This document shows positions 10,541 to 21,240 of a stretch of DNA of 43,260 nt, in pieces. The DNA lies in assembly GCA_015179025.1 (NCBI GenBank), contig WHUX01000328.1, forward strand, positions 1 to 43,260. Direction: 5' to 3'. The notes below the pieces were generated by a model. It saw only the letters and a program-made list of their open reading frames with translations. It was not told the DNA's origin and ran no database searches. The DNA is from Terfezia claveryi. Its lineage: Eukaryota > Ascomycota > Pezizomycetes > Pezizales > Pezizaceae. A program made the position numbers and the translations under genes. How positions within the stretch are numbered: position 1 is the stretch's first letter; every line of letters starts with the position of its first letter.

Positions 10541-10991
10541 TGCCTTTTTCCTGCCTTTCCTAGCTCTACCTCCTCCTTCTATTACACTAGTACTTTTTTG
10601 TTTAGGAGTCTCTATATCTATCAGGTATTATACTACAGATTCCTTGGACTCTGTTTCTTCTATTCCTGCTTTCTTCAAGGTGGATCCTGATGAGGAAGGA
10701 TCTACTTCTTATCAACTTCCTTCTTATCCTCTTTCTGTTGCTTCTGATACCAAGGTTGATTATGGCAAAGGGGAGAGGAGATTGAAGGGAAAAAGGGTTA
10801 CTTTTGTTAATGAGATTGTTGTGGGAGCAGGGTTTCCTTTAAATGCTGGGAAGAAAGTTGAGTGGAAGGATAGGGGTTGGACTGCTAGGTACTTGTGTTC
10901 TTTTTGGAGGGAGAGGTACAGAAACTTTCCTTGTTCTGCTTACTGGGAGAATTCCCAATTTTTCTTTAGGCTAGGTAGAAAGTGGGGCTAG
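10541..10991 (+). CDS. Antisense open frame in the element A leader, unknown product
   Basis: The plus strand is open without a stop from inside the gag antisense through 10991 (150 codons beyond gag). The predicted peptide is hydrophilic and aromatic at its end: KRVTFVNEIVVGAG, then GWTARYLCSFWRERY and FFFRLGRKWG. There is no ATG within the non-gag part, so a start would have to lie in gag antisense or come from splicing. The C family has an open antisense frame in the same place. I do not recognise a domain; chance openness is possible. Confidence 0.3.
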
Positions 10992-11384
10992 GATACTCTC
11001 TAGAGTTTGGATGTTGATAGGACTTGTTCCTATAATCCTCACCCTTATTGGACTTCTAAGGCAGTTTCTAAGTCTCAGAGTTTCCAAATTAGGTAATTGT
11101 TGTTTTCTTTTGTATTTGCCAGTTAAATACAATTATTATTGCCCTCTTATGTTGTTTGCTACTATTTGTAGGCTTTTACTTGTTGCTATTTGTTGAATAG
11201 TCTTACTGTTGCTATTTGGAGGATAGTCTTACTGCTGACTGTCAGACTTTAGTGCTACTATGCTTTGTGCTGTAGGCTTATACTGGCTTTAGTTTCTACT
11301 CTTGTTGGTAGAAACTTTGTTGATTAGGTAAGGTTGATCAGGCCTTCCTAGTTAGGTAAGAATCAAGTTCTTAGGTTAAAAAAA
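10541..11384 (-). other. Element A leader between 5' LTR and gag
   Basis: About 840 bp lies between LTR and gag, long for a Gypsy leader. Next to the LTR it reads TTTTTTTAAC on the minus strand, as in the C family, and it shares GGTTGATCAGGCCTT (plus-strand sense) with the C leaders. No tRNA-type primer site starting TGG adjoins the LTR. The gag-proximal half is open on the antisense strand. Confidence 0.6.
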
Positions 11385-12022
11385 TGTGAAGTGTTGTATG
11401 GAGGACTGGACAATCAGATTAGATTAGATAAGGATCCAATCTAATCAGATAATCTCAGGCTAGTAATGTATACTACAAGGTAGATTACTAATAGTGTATT
11501 GTTGATTCTCACTATTAAAGTTATTACCTGTAGCATAAAATTACTGTAATAGGTAAAGTAGTATAGGAGTGCCAAAGGCACTTGGAAATTAACCAGTGGA
11601 ACTTCTATATTGATTGTACTCTAACTATGTTCTGAGTTCTAACTGTCTGTCCAACTGAAGGGGAATTCAGGGGACTATATGTGTTCCCAACGGGGCAGTG
11701 CTGGGGCAGTACTGAGGTAGTGTACCATCATCTGACCCTTACATGTGATAAAGATCAGCATCATCTGATCTTTTAGATAGTACTTCCAAATACTATCTAG
11801 TACAAAATAGGTTAAGTCTTAACTTTAACTTATACATGTGAAAGCATGTAAAAGCATGTAAAAGCATGTGATAACATGTGAAAGCATGTGAAATATTAGC
11901 AAGGTAGACAGCACACAGAATGTTGTGTGTTTTGAGATGCTTGCTGAGTAAGAAAATACATAAGAAATACATTTGTGAGGGAGAGGGTTAGTCATAGGGT
12001 ATGAGTAAGCCACTTCCTTACA
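11385..12022 (-). repeat. Element A 5' LTR (638 bp)
   Basis: Plus-strand ends are TGTGAAGTG and CTTCCTTACA, so the LTR has TG...CA ends. It shares blocks with the LTRs of element E: GGGAATTCAGGGGACTATAT, GGGGCAGTGCTGGGGCAGT, CATCATCTGACCC and CTTCCTTACA. A short tandem of AAGCATGTGA-like units lies at about 11838-11892. It sits in the decayed B copy G, whose sequence resumes at 12023. Confidence 0.75.
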
Positions 12023-13568
12023 ACTTCCTAGTAGAGTATAATTATGAGATATATAATAAAGAATTAGTAGCTACTATTTAAGCTTTTAAGGAATAGAGGT
12101 GTTATCTGAAGTCAGCCAAGGGGATTATTAAGGTATTGTCTGTTTTTGAGAACTTTAAGTATTTTACTACTACTAAGTTACTGAACCGATAGCAGGCTAG
12201 GTAGTTAGAGTTTTAATTTCAGTTTATATTCAAGATCAAGTATCAGTCTGGAAAGGCTGGAGGTAAGCTAGATACTTTGACTAGGAGCTTAGGAGATCTC
12301 CCTAAAAGGAGGAATAAAAGGCTGAAGTACTAGAATCAGGTAGTACTGAAACCTGAAAATCTTAATCTTATAGCCAATACTCTTACCAATACTAAGGTGA
12401 ATGCTCTTGCTGGTGCTGATGCCAGTACTCATACCAGATCCAATCTCCCTCTACAGATACAATTGGCATATAAGGATACCGATCTCCCCTCATATATATG
12501 ATAGGTATATAAGGATAACCTCTTAGCTAAAGATATCATTATAGTAGTTGATTTAGGCTAGTATTACCATACTAAGATCTCTCTAGCTGAGTGTACTATT
12601 TAAGATGGCTTTCTCTACCACCTAGACTAGCTGAATGTACTAGAAGGGGACTTGCACCTCTGCTTGATTAGAGAGTACCATAATACATTGGCTGCTGGCC
12701 ATTCTAGAGTAGCCAAAACCCTAGACCTGCTAGTTAGACAATATACTTAGATTAATTAGTGAAAAGATATAGAAAGGTATATATAGAACTGCTATACCTA
12801 TAAATAATTAAAGCGTACTAACTATGCCCCCTATAGAATTCTGAAGCCCTTAGAGATTCCAGATTGACCCTAGTAATACTTGACTATAGACTTTGTAACT
12901 GGGTTGCTAGAGAACTCAAAATTCAATACTATTCTAATAGTAGTAGACTAACTGACTAAGATGAGGTATGTAATACTCTGTCGAGACACCTGTTCTACCC
13001 TGAAATTAGTTAATTTTTATCTTAACTATATATTCTATTACTATAGTCTTCCCAAGTTAATTATATCTGATTGAGGCCTATAGTTTATATTAGACTTTTG
13101 GAAATTATTCTGTATTCCCTTGGAAGTTAAAGTCTACCTGTCTATAGCATATCACTTACAGACCAATAGCCAATTAGAATGAATGAATGCTAACATAGAA
13201 TAATACTTGAGAGCTTACACTAGCTACTAGCAAAACAACTGAGTATTATTATTGGTTACCTACAAATTCTATACTAACAACCAGTTCTTTGAGTCTTTGA
13301 AGACTTTCCCATTCCTAGCCAATTATAAATGGCACTCTCAGTTTGTAAGCTTCCTAGTACCTTTGCACAAGGTCAGGGAGAATACCCTAGCTAAGGAGTT
13401 TACCATGTGGATTTTAGAACTTCACTTTACTTTAAAGACCTAGTTAGATTATACTTAGGTCTAATAAGTATTATATACTAATAGGTCTAGGTTGGCAGCC
13501 CCAATATATTAACCTTGAGACAATGTATGGCTTTCTAGTAAACACTTCTAGACAGAATAACCCTCCCA
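12023..13568 (+). pseudogene. G: heavily mutated B-family RNase H-integrase remnant
   Basis: The sequence follows element B from about 7183 (RNase [12 protein letters not shown] region) to about 8690 (integrase tail) with few gaps but very many C-to-T and G-to-A changes. For example B CGACAAGGAG reads TAATAAAGAA here, and many codons have become TAA, TAG or TGA. The linker that is an Ala-Glu repeat in B is here a non-repetitive stretch. The left part is lost behind element A; the right end stops abruptly near 13568. Being more mutated than A, B or D, it is probably older. Confidence 0.85.
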
Positions 13569-14652
13569 TTATAGTGGCTAGGAAGTTATTTGAGATGAGA
13601 GTGATAGTAAAAGTTATTTTTTTAGTTTAGTTAGCCTCACTGAAGAGGGAGGGGTATATTATATAGAGGAATTCTTATACTCCACCATACTTATTAAGTA
13701 TTACATGCATTATTATTATGTACATAATAAAAGTACTAGAATCTTCATTTTATTATTCTAAAGACAATTGATATCTAGCTTCTTATGCTACTGTTAATTA
13801 CCTTTTATTCTTTTTTAAAACTTACTCTATAACTTATGTATATCGCAACATGTATGTCTTTAGAATCACTTATCTCTCACTGAGATAGATCTTTGCTAGT
13901 AGAATTTTTTGCTTATTATAAGAATATCCCATCATAATTCCCCAAGATACTAATAAATTCCACCAGCTTATTCAACTCTCCAGACATCTAAAACTATAAT
14001 TATCAGTTTAACTATTTGCGATCTTCTTCATATTAGTCTCTTCGACTAGAGAGCTAAAGTAGTAGGATAATTGGATTATAGTAGAATTATCAGAACATAT
14101 GTATTGATATCACTTAAAAATTGGTATAGAAGGAGGGGAATTGAAAAAACCCCTTTCAGCCATAATTTTGAGTATAACCCTTAAATTAAAGTCTCTAAAA
14201 TCTTTCCTACTCTTTGTGGCTTTTGTAGCTTTTGTGGCTTTGTATTTATCATTATTCTTTATTCTTTACTTATAGCATACCCAACTTAAAAATAAGGAAA
14301 AAGAAGGAGGTGTCAAAATAATTGGCTTTGTATATAGAGTTTTGTGCAGCATAGCTACTCAAAAAAGTATAAATATGAAGGAAAATTAAGCAGAAAGAAA
14401 AAAGGAGGAATTAATAAGGGATATACTTAAGCTTAAATATATAAATATCATATATTTTTGTAGGTTGAATCCCCACAGTCAGAACTCTCAAAAGCAAGTA
14501 TTTTACCCTTCATTTTATTACAAACATGAGGAGCTCTACATATACAATACTGTATCTTCACCTACTAAATTTAAGAAAGTTATGGAATTAAAGTTACTGG
14601 CTCAAAATGTTCCTTAGCAAGGTATATTAGATACTACTTTTTTACTATTTTA
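13569..14652. other. Unassigned AT-rich stretch
   Basis: No reading frame of note and no match to any other sequence in the window. It is rich in stops in all frames and contains several AT-rich runs. A CTTTGTGGCTTTTGTAGC repeat lies near 14213-14245. It may be another decayed transposon or host intergenic DNA. Confidence 0.5.
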
Positions 14653-15171
14653 TGTCACAACCATGTATTCAGTTGTCTTTGTCATCACCAGTGATCGTAG
14701 GTGATGGGTTAATGCTATCCTGCTGGACTTCCGAGATAGGGATCTTGGGAAGCTTATTTCTCCTGTTACCCTAGCGGCTTATGTATATAAAGTCCTTTGC
14801 CCTCATACTGTCATTGGATCCCTATCCAATATCTTGTATACCCAATACAGGACCTTGCTTCTTTCAGTGCTTGTACACCTCCCTTTTGCATATCCTTGTC
14901 TCGTACAAACACCTCTGCAGTACAGCTGCCTCCCTTGATATACGAGGCAACTGCCTCTGCATGTCTCGTGTCCCTTGCCCTCTGCTTCTCTTGCCTCTTG
15001 CCCTTACCCCCCATCTCAGCCTTCCCCTAGTCACATACATATAATTTCTTCATGTGTCTTACCCTAGCCTTTCTCCAGATTACACACGTAGTGCTCCTAG
15101 GTACACGATTCCCTTTTGCCACTACCTCGGCGTACATTTTAGTCGCCTTGTCCCCCAGAGCTATCGTTAAA
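14653..15171 (+). repeat. Element F 5' LTR, B-related, decayed
   Basis: It starts TGTCACAACC, ends CGTTAAA (for CGTTACA), and is followed by CTATGTTGGATC, matching the B leader. The TATA-proximal and 3' parts align with the B LTR; the first ~90 bp do not. Inverted arms CATCACC (14683-14689) and GGTGATG (14700-14706) lie in that private part. Confidence 0.8.
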
Positions 15172-15202
15172 CTATGTTGGATCTTTCAGACCACCCAGTA
15201 CG

Positions 15203-15767
15203 ATGTCCATGAACATTCCACTACCTACCGATAGATTCGCAGTCTGGAGGGCGACTCCAATCCCATCAGACCCGACAGAACTATCAGCATACCAACGAAC
15301 TGTGATCGAAATATTCACAGATACTTATGCCATCAGTAAGCAACAAGGAGCGGACCTTCAGAAAGCCGAAAGGTGAATCTAAGAAGCCGAAGACCAAATA
15401 ACCCCACTTCGGGAAGATGCAGTAGAGGACAGGATACCCATCTAGAGACTGACTTGCGCTTTGGACCTGACCGATAGTCTAAAAAACTACAAATCACAAG
15501 ACTTACCTAGCCCGCCTAAGTTCAATGGGGACCGGGGCTTATTATGAGCATGGAAAAATTCAGTGCAGATAAAACTCTCTGGAGACTCGGCGAACTTCCC
15601 CACTATCCACTACCAGCTCTCATACGTCTATGGCCTACTGAAGAGTAAGGCAAAGGACCAGGTATAGTCCTTCGTCAAGGCCATAGGGATTGATCTGGTA
15701 GATATCCTACTACTAATGGCAATCCTGGACTGAGCCTTCAGAGACCCGAATCCTAAAAGAACCGCCA
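15203..15767 (+). pseudogene. gag: Element F gag fragment, B-related
   Basis: ATG 15203 opens a frame aligned with B gag: DRFAVWRATPIPSDPTEL against VRFQTWRSSPIPSGLNEL, then PPKFNGDRG and AWKNSVQIKLSGDSANF. Several stops fit CAA/CAG or CGA changes (for example KAER*I*EAED). The protein differs from B and D at many residues besides the stops, so F is a separate subfamily rather than a mutated B. It ends at the C1 LTR; the rest of F is not in the window. Confidence 0.85.
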
Positions 15768-16481
15768 TGTAATGGAGAACATTGTTTCATTGCTTATATA
15801 ATTGATTATATACTTTTGTAGTTCTTATATTACTACAATGTTATGTAACTAAGCCTCTCGATTGAAGGACTAGCCTTCAACCACCTCCTATTGCTGTATA
15901 AGCATCCACAGCACATGGAATTTGCCACGAGAAGTTCCATGGTACTTGCCATGTGAAGACACCCTCATTTTGGCCATATGACCTCCGTTTAAGGCCTGTG
16001 ACTCATTACTGTGGCCACATGACCATTGTTTAGGGCGTGTGACTCATTACTATGGCCACATGACTATTGTTTAAGGCATGTGACACATTACTATGGCTAC
16101 ATAACCCATTTTGTAAAGCGAACCACCTTCTGGTGTGCCACCCTTTATTGTATTTATTTCCTTAGTTATCAGATCTCAGAAGAGTATAAATAGGCTACTA
16201 GATTCCCTCTGAAATCCACAGACAAGAAGCAACAAGCAAGCATACAGAGCAAACAAGTCTATATTCCGATCAGGTCAAGATTATTTAGCTTGATAGCACA
16301 AATCATATAAGATAGATTATACTAGTTAAATATTGTTCCCTTTGGGAATGTCCCACATAGTAATCTCCCTACCCTTCTGAGGTCTTACCTTAGCAGAACC
16401 GAAATATACAAACGTCCATGCCTACAGATATAGATTGTATAAACAGTACCGAATAAATACTATCTAGTACCATTCATTACA
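15768..16481 (+). repeat. Element C1 5' LTR (714 bp)
   Basis: It starts TGTAATGGAGAAC and ends CATTCATTACA, so the terminal 7 bp form TGTAATG...CATTACA. It contains about four imperfect 41-bp units (TGTGACTCATTACTATGGCC core) at about 15965-16125. The same LTR in reverse occurs at 17582, 18931 and 33359, and again in the same sense at 42316. The left flank is F gag. Confidence 0.92.
16195..16202 (+). promoter_or_regulatory. Probable TATA box of the C-family LTR
   Basis: TATAAATA in the context GAGTATAAATAGGC is kept in every C-family LTR (for example 33657-33664 in reverse and 42733-42740). The location in the middle of the LTR fits a U3 promoter. Confidence 0.6.
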
Positions 16482-17299
16482 TTTTTTTTAACTTACTTAC
16501 CTAATCTTTACTCTTAAATCTAAGACCTAATCAACCTTCAGATACTTTCATTACACTCACGCAAGTGTATACAATTCGACATCCAAGTGCACATATTAAA
16601 ATTGATATTGTTTTGCAACTAGCTAGCCAACAAAAAAATCCAACAACAAGACATCAGACTCTCAACTGCAGTATATCAATAAAAGACTTAGAAGCAAGCT
16701 AAGCAGAAATCTAACGGGCAATGGTATCCTACATTTAATAATCCCACCCTTATTCACAATACTTTTCCCAATAAGATCTACAACTCATCTTGCACTCATG
16801 GCAACCGCTATTATATCTGTACCTGTAAATCCAGTACACCATTGTAAAACTGGCCCCCTAGGTCCCAGGAATAATTGGTCTAAACAACTAAGCATCACAA
16901 TCCCAAGGCTCAAATCTCGCTGCCTCTACTGTAGCCATTTCCTCCAGAAAAGAATTAGTTCTATCAGAACCTTCCTTAGGTCCAGACATCTCTACTAATA
17001 CCTCTGTGCCCCCAACGTCTACCTCAAGACACCAATCAGAAAACGTGACACTCTTGCCGGAAGAACTAGAACTAGATTGTAAACCAGTAGACAAAAAAAA
17101 ACCAAGACCATAAGAAACATTAGGATTCTGACATCCAGCCTCACCAGCCGTGTGAGCCACCGAGCCAACAGAACCCTCAGTCGAACGGAGATCATAAGGA
17201 TCATCAGCCACCACACCATCAGGACAGTAAGGTGCCAAAAAAGAAAAGTAACTTGTCAATCGTCTCGTATAACCAGCTGCATTTGGTTGCAGACAAACA
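16482..17299 (+). other. Element C1 leader
   Basis: About 820 bp between LTR and gag, beginning TTTTTTTTAAC. No primer-binding site starting TGG adjoins the LTR. A near-identical leader start follows the 3' LTR at 43031 and lies in reverse at 33358 in C2. The gag-proximal half is open on the opposite strand. Confidence 0.75.
16888..17299 (-). CDS. Antisense open frame in the C1 leader, unknown product
   Basis: Read on the minus strand the leader is open for over 130 codons, coding an acidic, Ser-rich peptide. It includes DDPYDLRSTEGSVGSVAHTA, STGLQSSSSSSGKSVTFSDW, EVLVEMSGPKEGSD and EEMATVEAARFEPWDCDA, then a TAG where C2 has TGG. In C2 the same frame goes on to RPIIPGTWGPVFQWCTGF and a stop. 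The composition looks protein-like, but the 5' start is unclear because the frame continues into gag antisense. I recognise no family. Confidence 0.4.
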
Positions 17300-17581
17300 A
17301 TGAAATTAGATATAATAGCATCTGAACTTAGTAAAAAGACTAAGAGGTTGAGACAGTTAACTATGTTACCCGAAGATATTAAGATATTAGTAGAAGAAAC
17401 TCCCAGAAAGACCAGATTTGTAGTTCCTAATATGGAAGGGGAAATAAATAGGTATATAGATATAGAATTAGGAGAACCAGGTGGAGCAGGAACCAAACTA
17501 TATTTTAGTATAGCATTGCATCTCGCACCAGAAAAATTTGGGGACAGACATCTTTCAACAATTGAGGAGATTTTGAAATAT
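17300..17581 (+). pseudogene. gag: Element C1 gag, part 1
   Basis: Starts at ATG 17300 (MKLDIIASELSKK); C2 has an ATG at the position of the Ile in IIAS, so the ancestral start may be that one. Landmarks are LTMLPEDIKILVEETPRKTR and GEPGGAGTKLYF. The frame runs open to the solo LTR at 17582 and resumes after it. Structural protein of the virus-like particle by analogy with other Gypsy gag. Confidence 0.8.
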
Positions 17582-18261
17582 TGTAATGAATGGTATTAGA
17601 CAGTATTCATTCGGTACCGTTTATACAATCTATATCCATAAACACGGACGTTTGTGTATTTCAGTTCTGCTGATGTAAGACCTCAGAAGGGTAGGGAGAT
17701 TACTATGTGGGACATTTCCGAAGGGAACAGAAATTAACTGGTGTAATCTATCTTATATGATTTGTACTATCTATGCTATATGATCTTGATCTGTTCGGAA
17801 TATAGGCTTGCTTGCTCTGTGTGCTTGCTTGGTTGCTTCTTGTCTCTCTGTGGATTCCAGAGGGAATCCAGCGGCCTATATATACTCCTCTGAGATCTGA
17901 TGACTAAGGAAATAAATACAATAAAGGGTGGCATACCAGAAGGTGGTGCGCTATACAAAAGGGGTCATGTGGCCATGGTAATGAGTCACACGCCTTAAAC
18001 AATGGTTATGTGGCCATAGTAATGAGTCACACGCCTTTAAACAGAGGTCACACGGCCATAACAAGGGTGTCTTCATATAGCAAGTGCCATGGAACTTCCC
18101 ATGGCAAATTCCGCATGCTATGGACGCTTATAAATAAATAAGAGGTGGTGGAAGACTAGTCCTTCAACCGAGAGGCTTAGTTACATAACATAGTAGTAAT
18201 ATAGGAAATACAAAAGTATATAATCAATTATATAAGCAATGAAATAACGTTCTCCATTAAA
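17582..18261 (-). repeat. Solo C-family LTR inside C1 gag (680 bp)
   Basis: Minus-oriented LTR with plus-strand start TGTAATGAATGG; the final ...ATTACA reads ATTAAA. AATAT is duplicated at 17577-17581 and 18262-18266, and removing the LTR and one AATAT gives the intact gag sequence present in C2. It has the shorter internal repeat array of C2 type. Formed by recombination between the LTRs of a former full element. Confidence 0.93.
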
Positions 18262-18930
18262 AATATACTTGCTCAATAGGACATACCTAATAGTATCATC
18301 CTGAGGATACTTGACTCCTAATGGAAGCCATAGTAAAACACTATTTATGGCTAGCACTTTACCCATTCAAAGAAGAGGACTTAGAAATAAACGCATTTTT
18401 AAGTAAGGAATTAAAGAAACATGTTATTCCACTTTTAAGGAAACTGAATTAGGTAATAAATAACTGGAAACAAATAATGGCATTCATGATGAGCGGCCCT
18501 CATTTAGAAGAATCAGCATATACTGCAGAGGATTTTTTCAATCCTAGCAAAGAACTTCTAGGAGCGTTCTTGAGAACACCAAAAGATCAATCGAAAGGCA
18601 AAGGTCGAGCATCTGAGACACCCGAAAGGAGGACTGGGTTAGCCAAAGAATCAGACAACAAAGACCAACTACCAGGAGATATTGAATTACCAGAAGACGA
18701 TGATGATCTAGATACATGACTAGACCAACGGAAGCAGAAAACGCAAGGAGGAGGCTGAGACCCCGATGATAGTAGAGATGATAGCTTAGACTCTGATAAG
18801 GCATCATCAGTTGCAAGTCAAACTCTTAAAATATATCCCAAACAAGGAAAATCAGTTGAAAACCAGCAATAGGAATCTATAATAGGAATGGTTACAATGG
18901 GTAACCATGAAGTAACGAATGCTTTAAAAG
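18262..18930 (+). pseudogene. gag: Element C1 gag, part 2
   Basis: Continues gag after the solo LTR. An early section with stops reads like C2 (YHPEDT, LLMEAIVKHYLWLAPYPFKEEDLE). An open stretch 18477-18719 begins MAFMMSGPHLEESAYTAEDF and ends in an acidic run (PEDDDDLDT). It stops at element C2 after GCTTTAAAAG; the frame resumes at 34044. Confidence 0.8.
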
Positions 18931-19612
18931 TGTAATGAATGGTACTAGATAGTATTCATTCGGTACCATTTATACAATCTATATCCGTAGGCATGGACGT
19001 TTGTGTATTTCAGTTCTACTGAGGTAAGGCCTCAGAAGGGTAGGGAGATTACTATGTGGGACGTTCCCGAAGGGAATAGTAATTAACTGGTGTAATCTAT
19101 CTTATATGATTTGTGCTATCTAAGCTATATGATCTTAATCTGATCGGAATATAGGCTTGCTTGCTCTGTGTGCTTGCTTGGTTGCTTCTTGTCTCTCTTT
19201 TGTAGATTCCAGAGGGAATCCAGCGGCCTATTTATACTCCTCTGAGATGTGATGACTAAGAAAATAAATACAATAAAGGGTGGCATACCAGAAGGTGGTG
19301 CGCTGTACAAAAGGGGTCATATGGCCATAGTAATGAGTCACATGCCTTAAACGATGGTCATGTGGCCATAGTAATGAGTCACACGCCTTAAACAGAGGTC
19401 ACGCGGCCATAATGAGGGTGTCTTCATATGGCAAGTGCCATAGAACTTCCCATGGCAAATTCCGCGTGCTATGGATGCTTATAAAGCAATAGGAGATAGT
19501 AGAAGGCTAGTCCTTCAACCGAGAGGCTTAGTTACATAACATAGTAGTAATATAGTAAATACAAAAGTATATAATCAATTATATAAGCAATGAAATAACG
19601 TTCTCCATTACA
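18931..19612 (-). repeat. Element C2 3' LTR (682 bp)
   Basis: Matches 33359-34039, and the differences I noted in the first half are transitions. It abuts CTTCCCCACATAG on the right, the reverse of the polypurine tract CTATGTGGGGAAG at the end of C2. Confidence 0.93.
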
Positions 19613-19640
19613 CTTCCCCACATAGAAGGATTTCCTATCC

Positions 19641-21240
19641 TTACTTCTTTCGTTCTGCTATATTGGTTTCCATATGTCCTAAGATTTGATGCATTATTAA
19701 TACATTAGCATTAACATGAATATCCTTAGTGTGTCCTTGACTTATGATTCTATCTCGTTCTTATTGGATGATAGCTCGGGTCTCATCTCTGGTCTGTGGT
19801 CCTTGTTTTTCTTTAGTCCTTCGACATCTCTTGAATGTATCTTCCATGCTTCCGGTCGTCCAGAAGTCTTGAAGAATTTCAGTGGTGATATCCTTGGCGT
19901 TTACCCAGGAATCATATTTAGGAGAGTATCCTAGCCATCTGACCTTATGTTGTCTTTCTCCAGTTCGAGGAGCTGTTCTGAATTCTAATACCTTTTCAAC
20001 TTCATAACGATCGTCTTGAATTGGTCCTGGTTCCTGAGATTGTCTGTGAGGGAACTGGGTGGGGTCATTTTTGTAGTATGGTTTGAGTTTGCTAATATGA
20101 AAAGTATTATATATGAGGTGGAGATCAGGTTGACTGGATAGGTCTAGGCTATAGTTATTGCGTTTCCGATTACTAGAAATAATGGGAAATGGGCCTAGCC
20201 ATTTTGGTTTGAGTTTGGGTGAGACATTCGATAGGTTGATGTTTTCTAAGTAAAGCATAACTTGTTGTCTGACTGAAAATTTGGCTGTATTGGGTAGTCG
20301 TTTGTTCGCTTGAGATGCTTGAGTCTTCTTGGCATCATATAGGTTTTTAGACGTTACCCCATGACGTTCATTTGTGGGTACATATGCATTAATGGGGTAT
20401 GGAAGTATCGATACGCTAAGATGTACATTAAATCCAAATAGTGTGGAAAAGAAACTATTCCGTCTAGCGGCATTATACCTAGAGTTGAGTTTCAACTGTA
20501 TCTCTGGTAGTTTCTGTAGACAATCAAATCCTTCGATTTTACAGGCTCTTGCTACTTGTAGAATTTCTTTGTTCACAATTTCTGATTGTCCGTCTGCACG
20601 TGGATAATATGCGGTGGACGGTTCCAACTTGATTCCTTTATTTCTAGCCCAATCTTGTAAGTGCGTTGACATAAAAAGAGTATCGCGGTCAAAAACAATA
20701 CAGAAAGGGTATCCCATAGTCGGGACTACATGCGTATCAAAGGTAGCAGTACATTGTTCTGCTGTGAAATTATCTGAGACAGGAATAAGAAACTTGAATC
20801 CTGATTGTCTATCGACAATCGTCCAAAGTCATGAAATACAAACTACATGATCTTCTTCAACAGGAATATTTGGGTACAAAATTGAACACTTACTAAACAC
20901 AGGTGCTACTTTAAGAAAATCCATCGATATGTTAGTCCATGGCCTGCTTGGTACATGTGATGGGGTTACGAGTCCAAGTGGTGCCTTGTTGGAATACTTT
21001 GTCCATTGTTAAGTATCATAACTTCTGATATAGTCCTTAGTTGGATCTGCAAAGGACTAGTAATTATATCGGTCAGTAAGATATTTCATCGTTTTTTCAA
21101 TGCCACCATGAGCGGTTGCTTCATGTGCATCTTTTATAACTAATTCAAGATAGTTCTTACCTTCGATGTTAAAGGTAGAGGGCAAGACTAGTCTTCATTG
21201 TCCTTGTCGGTTCTTAACATACAAAAATCCGTCTCTTCTT
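19641..21240 (-). pseudogene. pol: Element C2 integrase with chromodomain
   Basis: Minus-strand reading gives the HHCC region (AHEATAHGGIEKTMKYLTD) near 21130. The first catalytic Asp is in WTIVDRQSGFKF, the second in CIVFDRDTLF (near 20690), and Glu is in ADGQSEIVNKEI. The GPY/F-like tail is KWLGPFPIISSNRKRNNYSL and the chromodomain is YEVEKVLEF ... HKVRWLGYSPKYDSWVN (about 20010-19870). The longest open part is 20717-19761; TAA at 19761-19763 fits CAA in C1. The C1 copy extends to MAEQEK and stop, which in C2 aligns with TAA 19641-19643. Confidence 0.9.

Larger units (their letters stand above)
1..12022 (-). mobile_element. Element A: Ty3/Gypsy LTR retrotransposon, 3' end off the window
   Basis: Reading on the minus strand, the order is 5' LTR (12022 to 11385), leader, gag (from 10540), interruption by element B, rest of gag, protease, reverse transcriptase and RNase H. 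The sequence then runs off the left edge before the integrase. The order protease-RT-RNase H with a YLDD polymerase motif is that of Ty3/Gypsy elements. The 5' LTR abuts a decayed B-family copy, so A inserted into older transposon sequence. The integrase, 3' LTR and second target duplication lie outside the window. Confidence 0.9.

Noticed and set aside
13960..14310. Possible DNA-transposon (pogo/Fot-like) transposase remnant, from an IPPAYST-like peptide
   Set aside because: Only a short fragment resembles the family and the surrounding frames have no supporting motifs.
17955..18075. Regularly spaced repeats that might suggest a CRISPR array
   Set aside because: Only three or four imperfect direct units without unique spacers, inside a retrotransposon LTR in a eukaryotic context.
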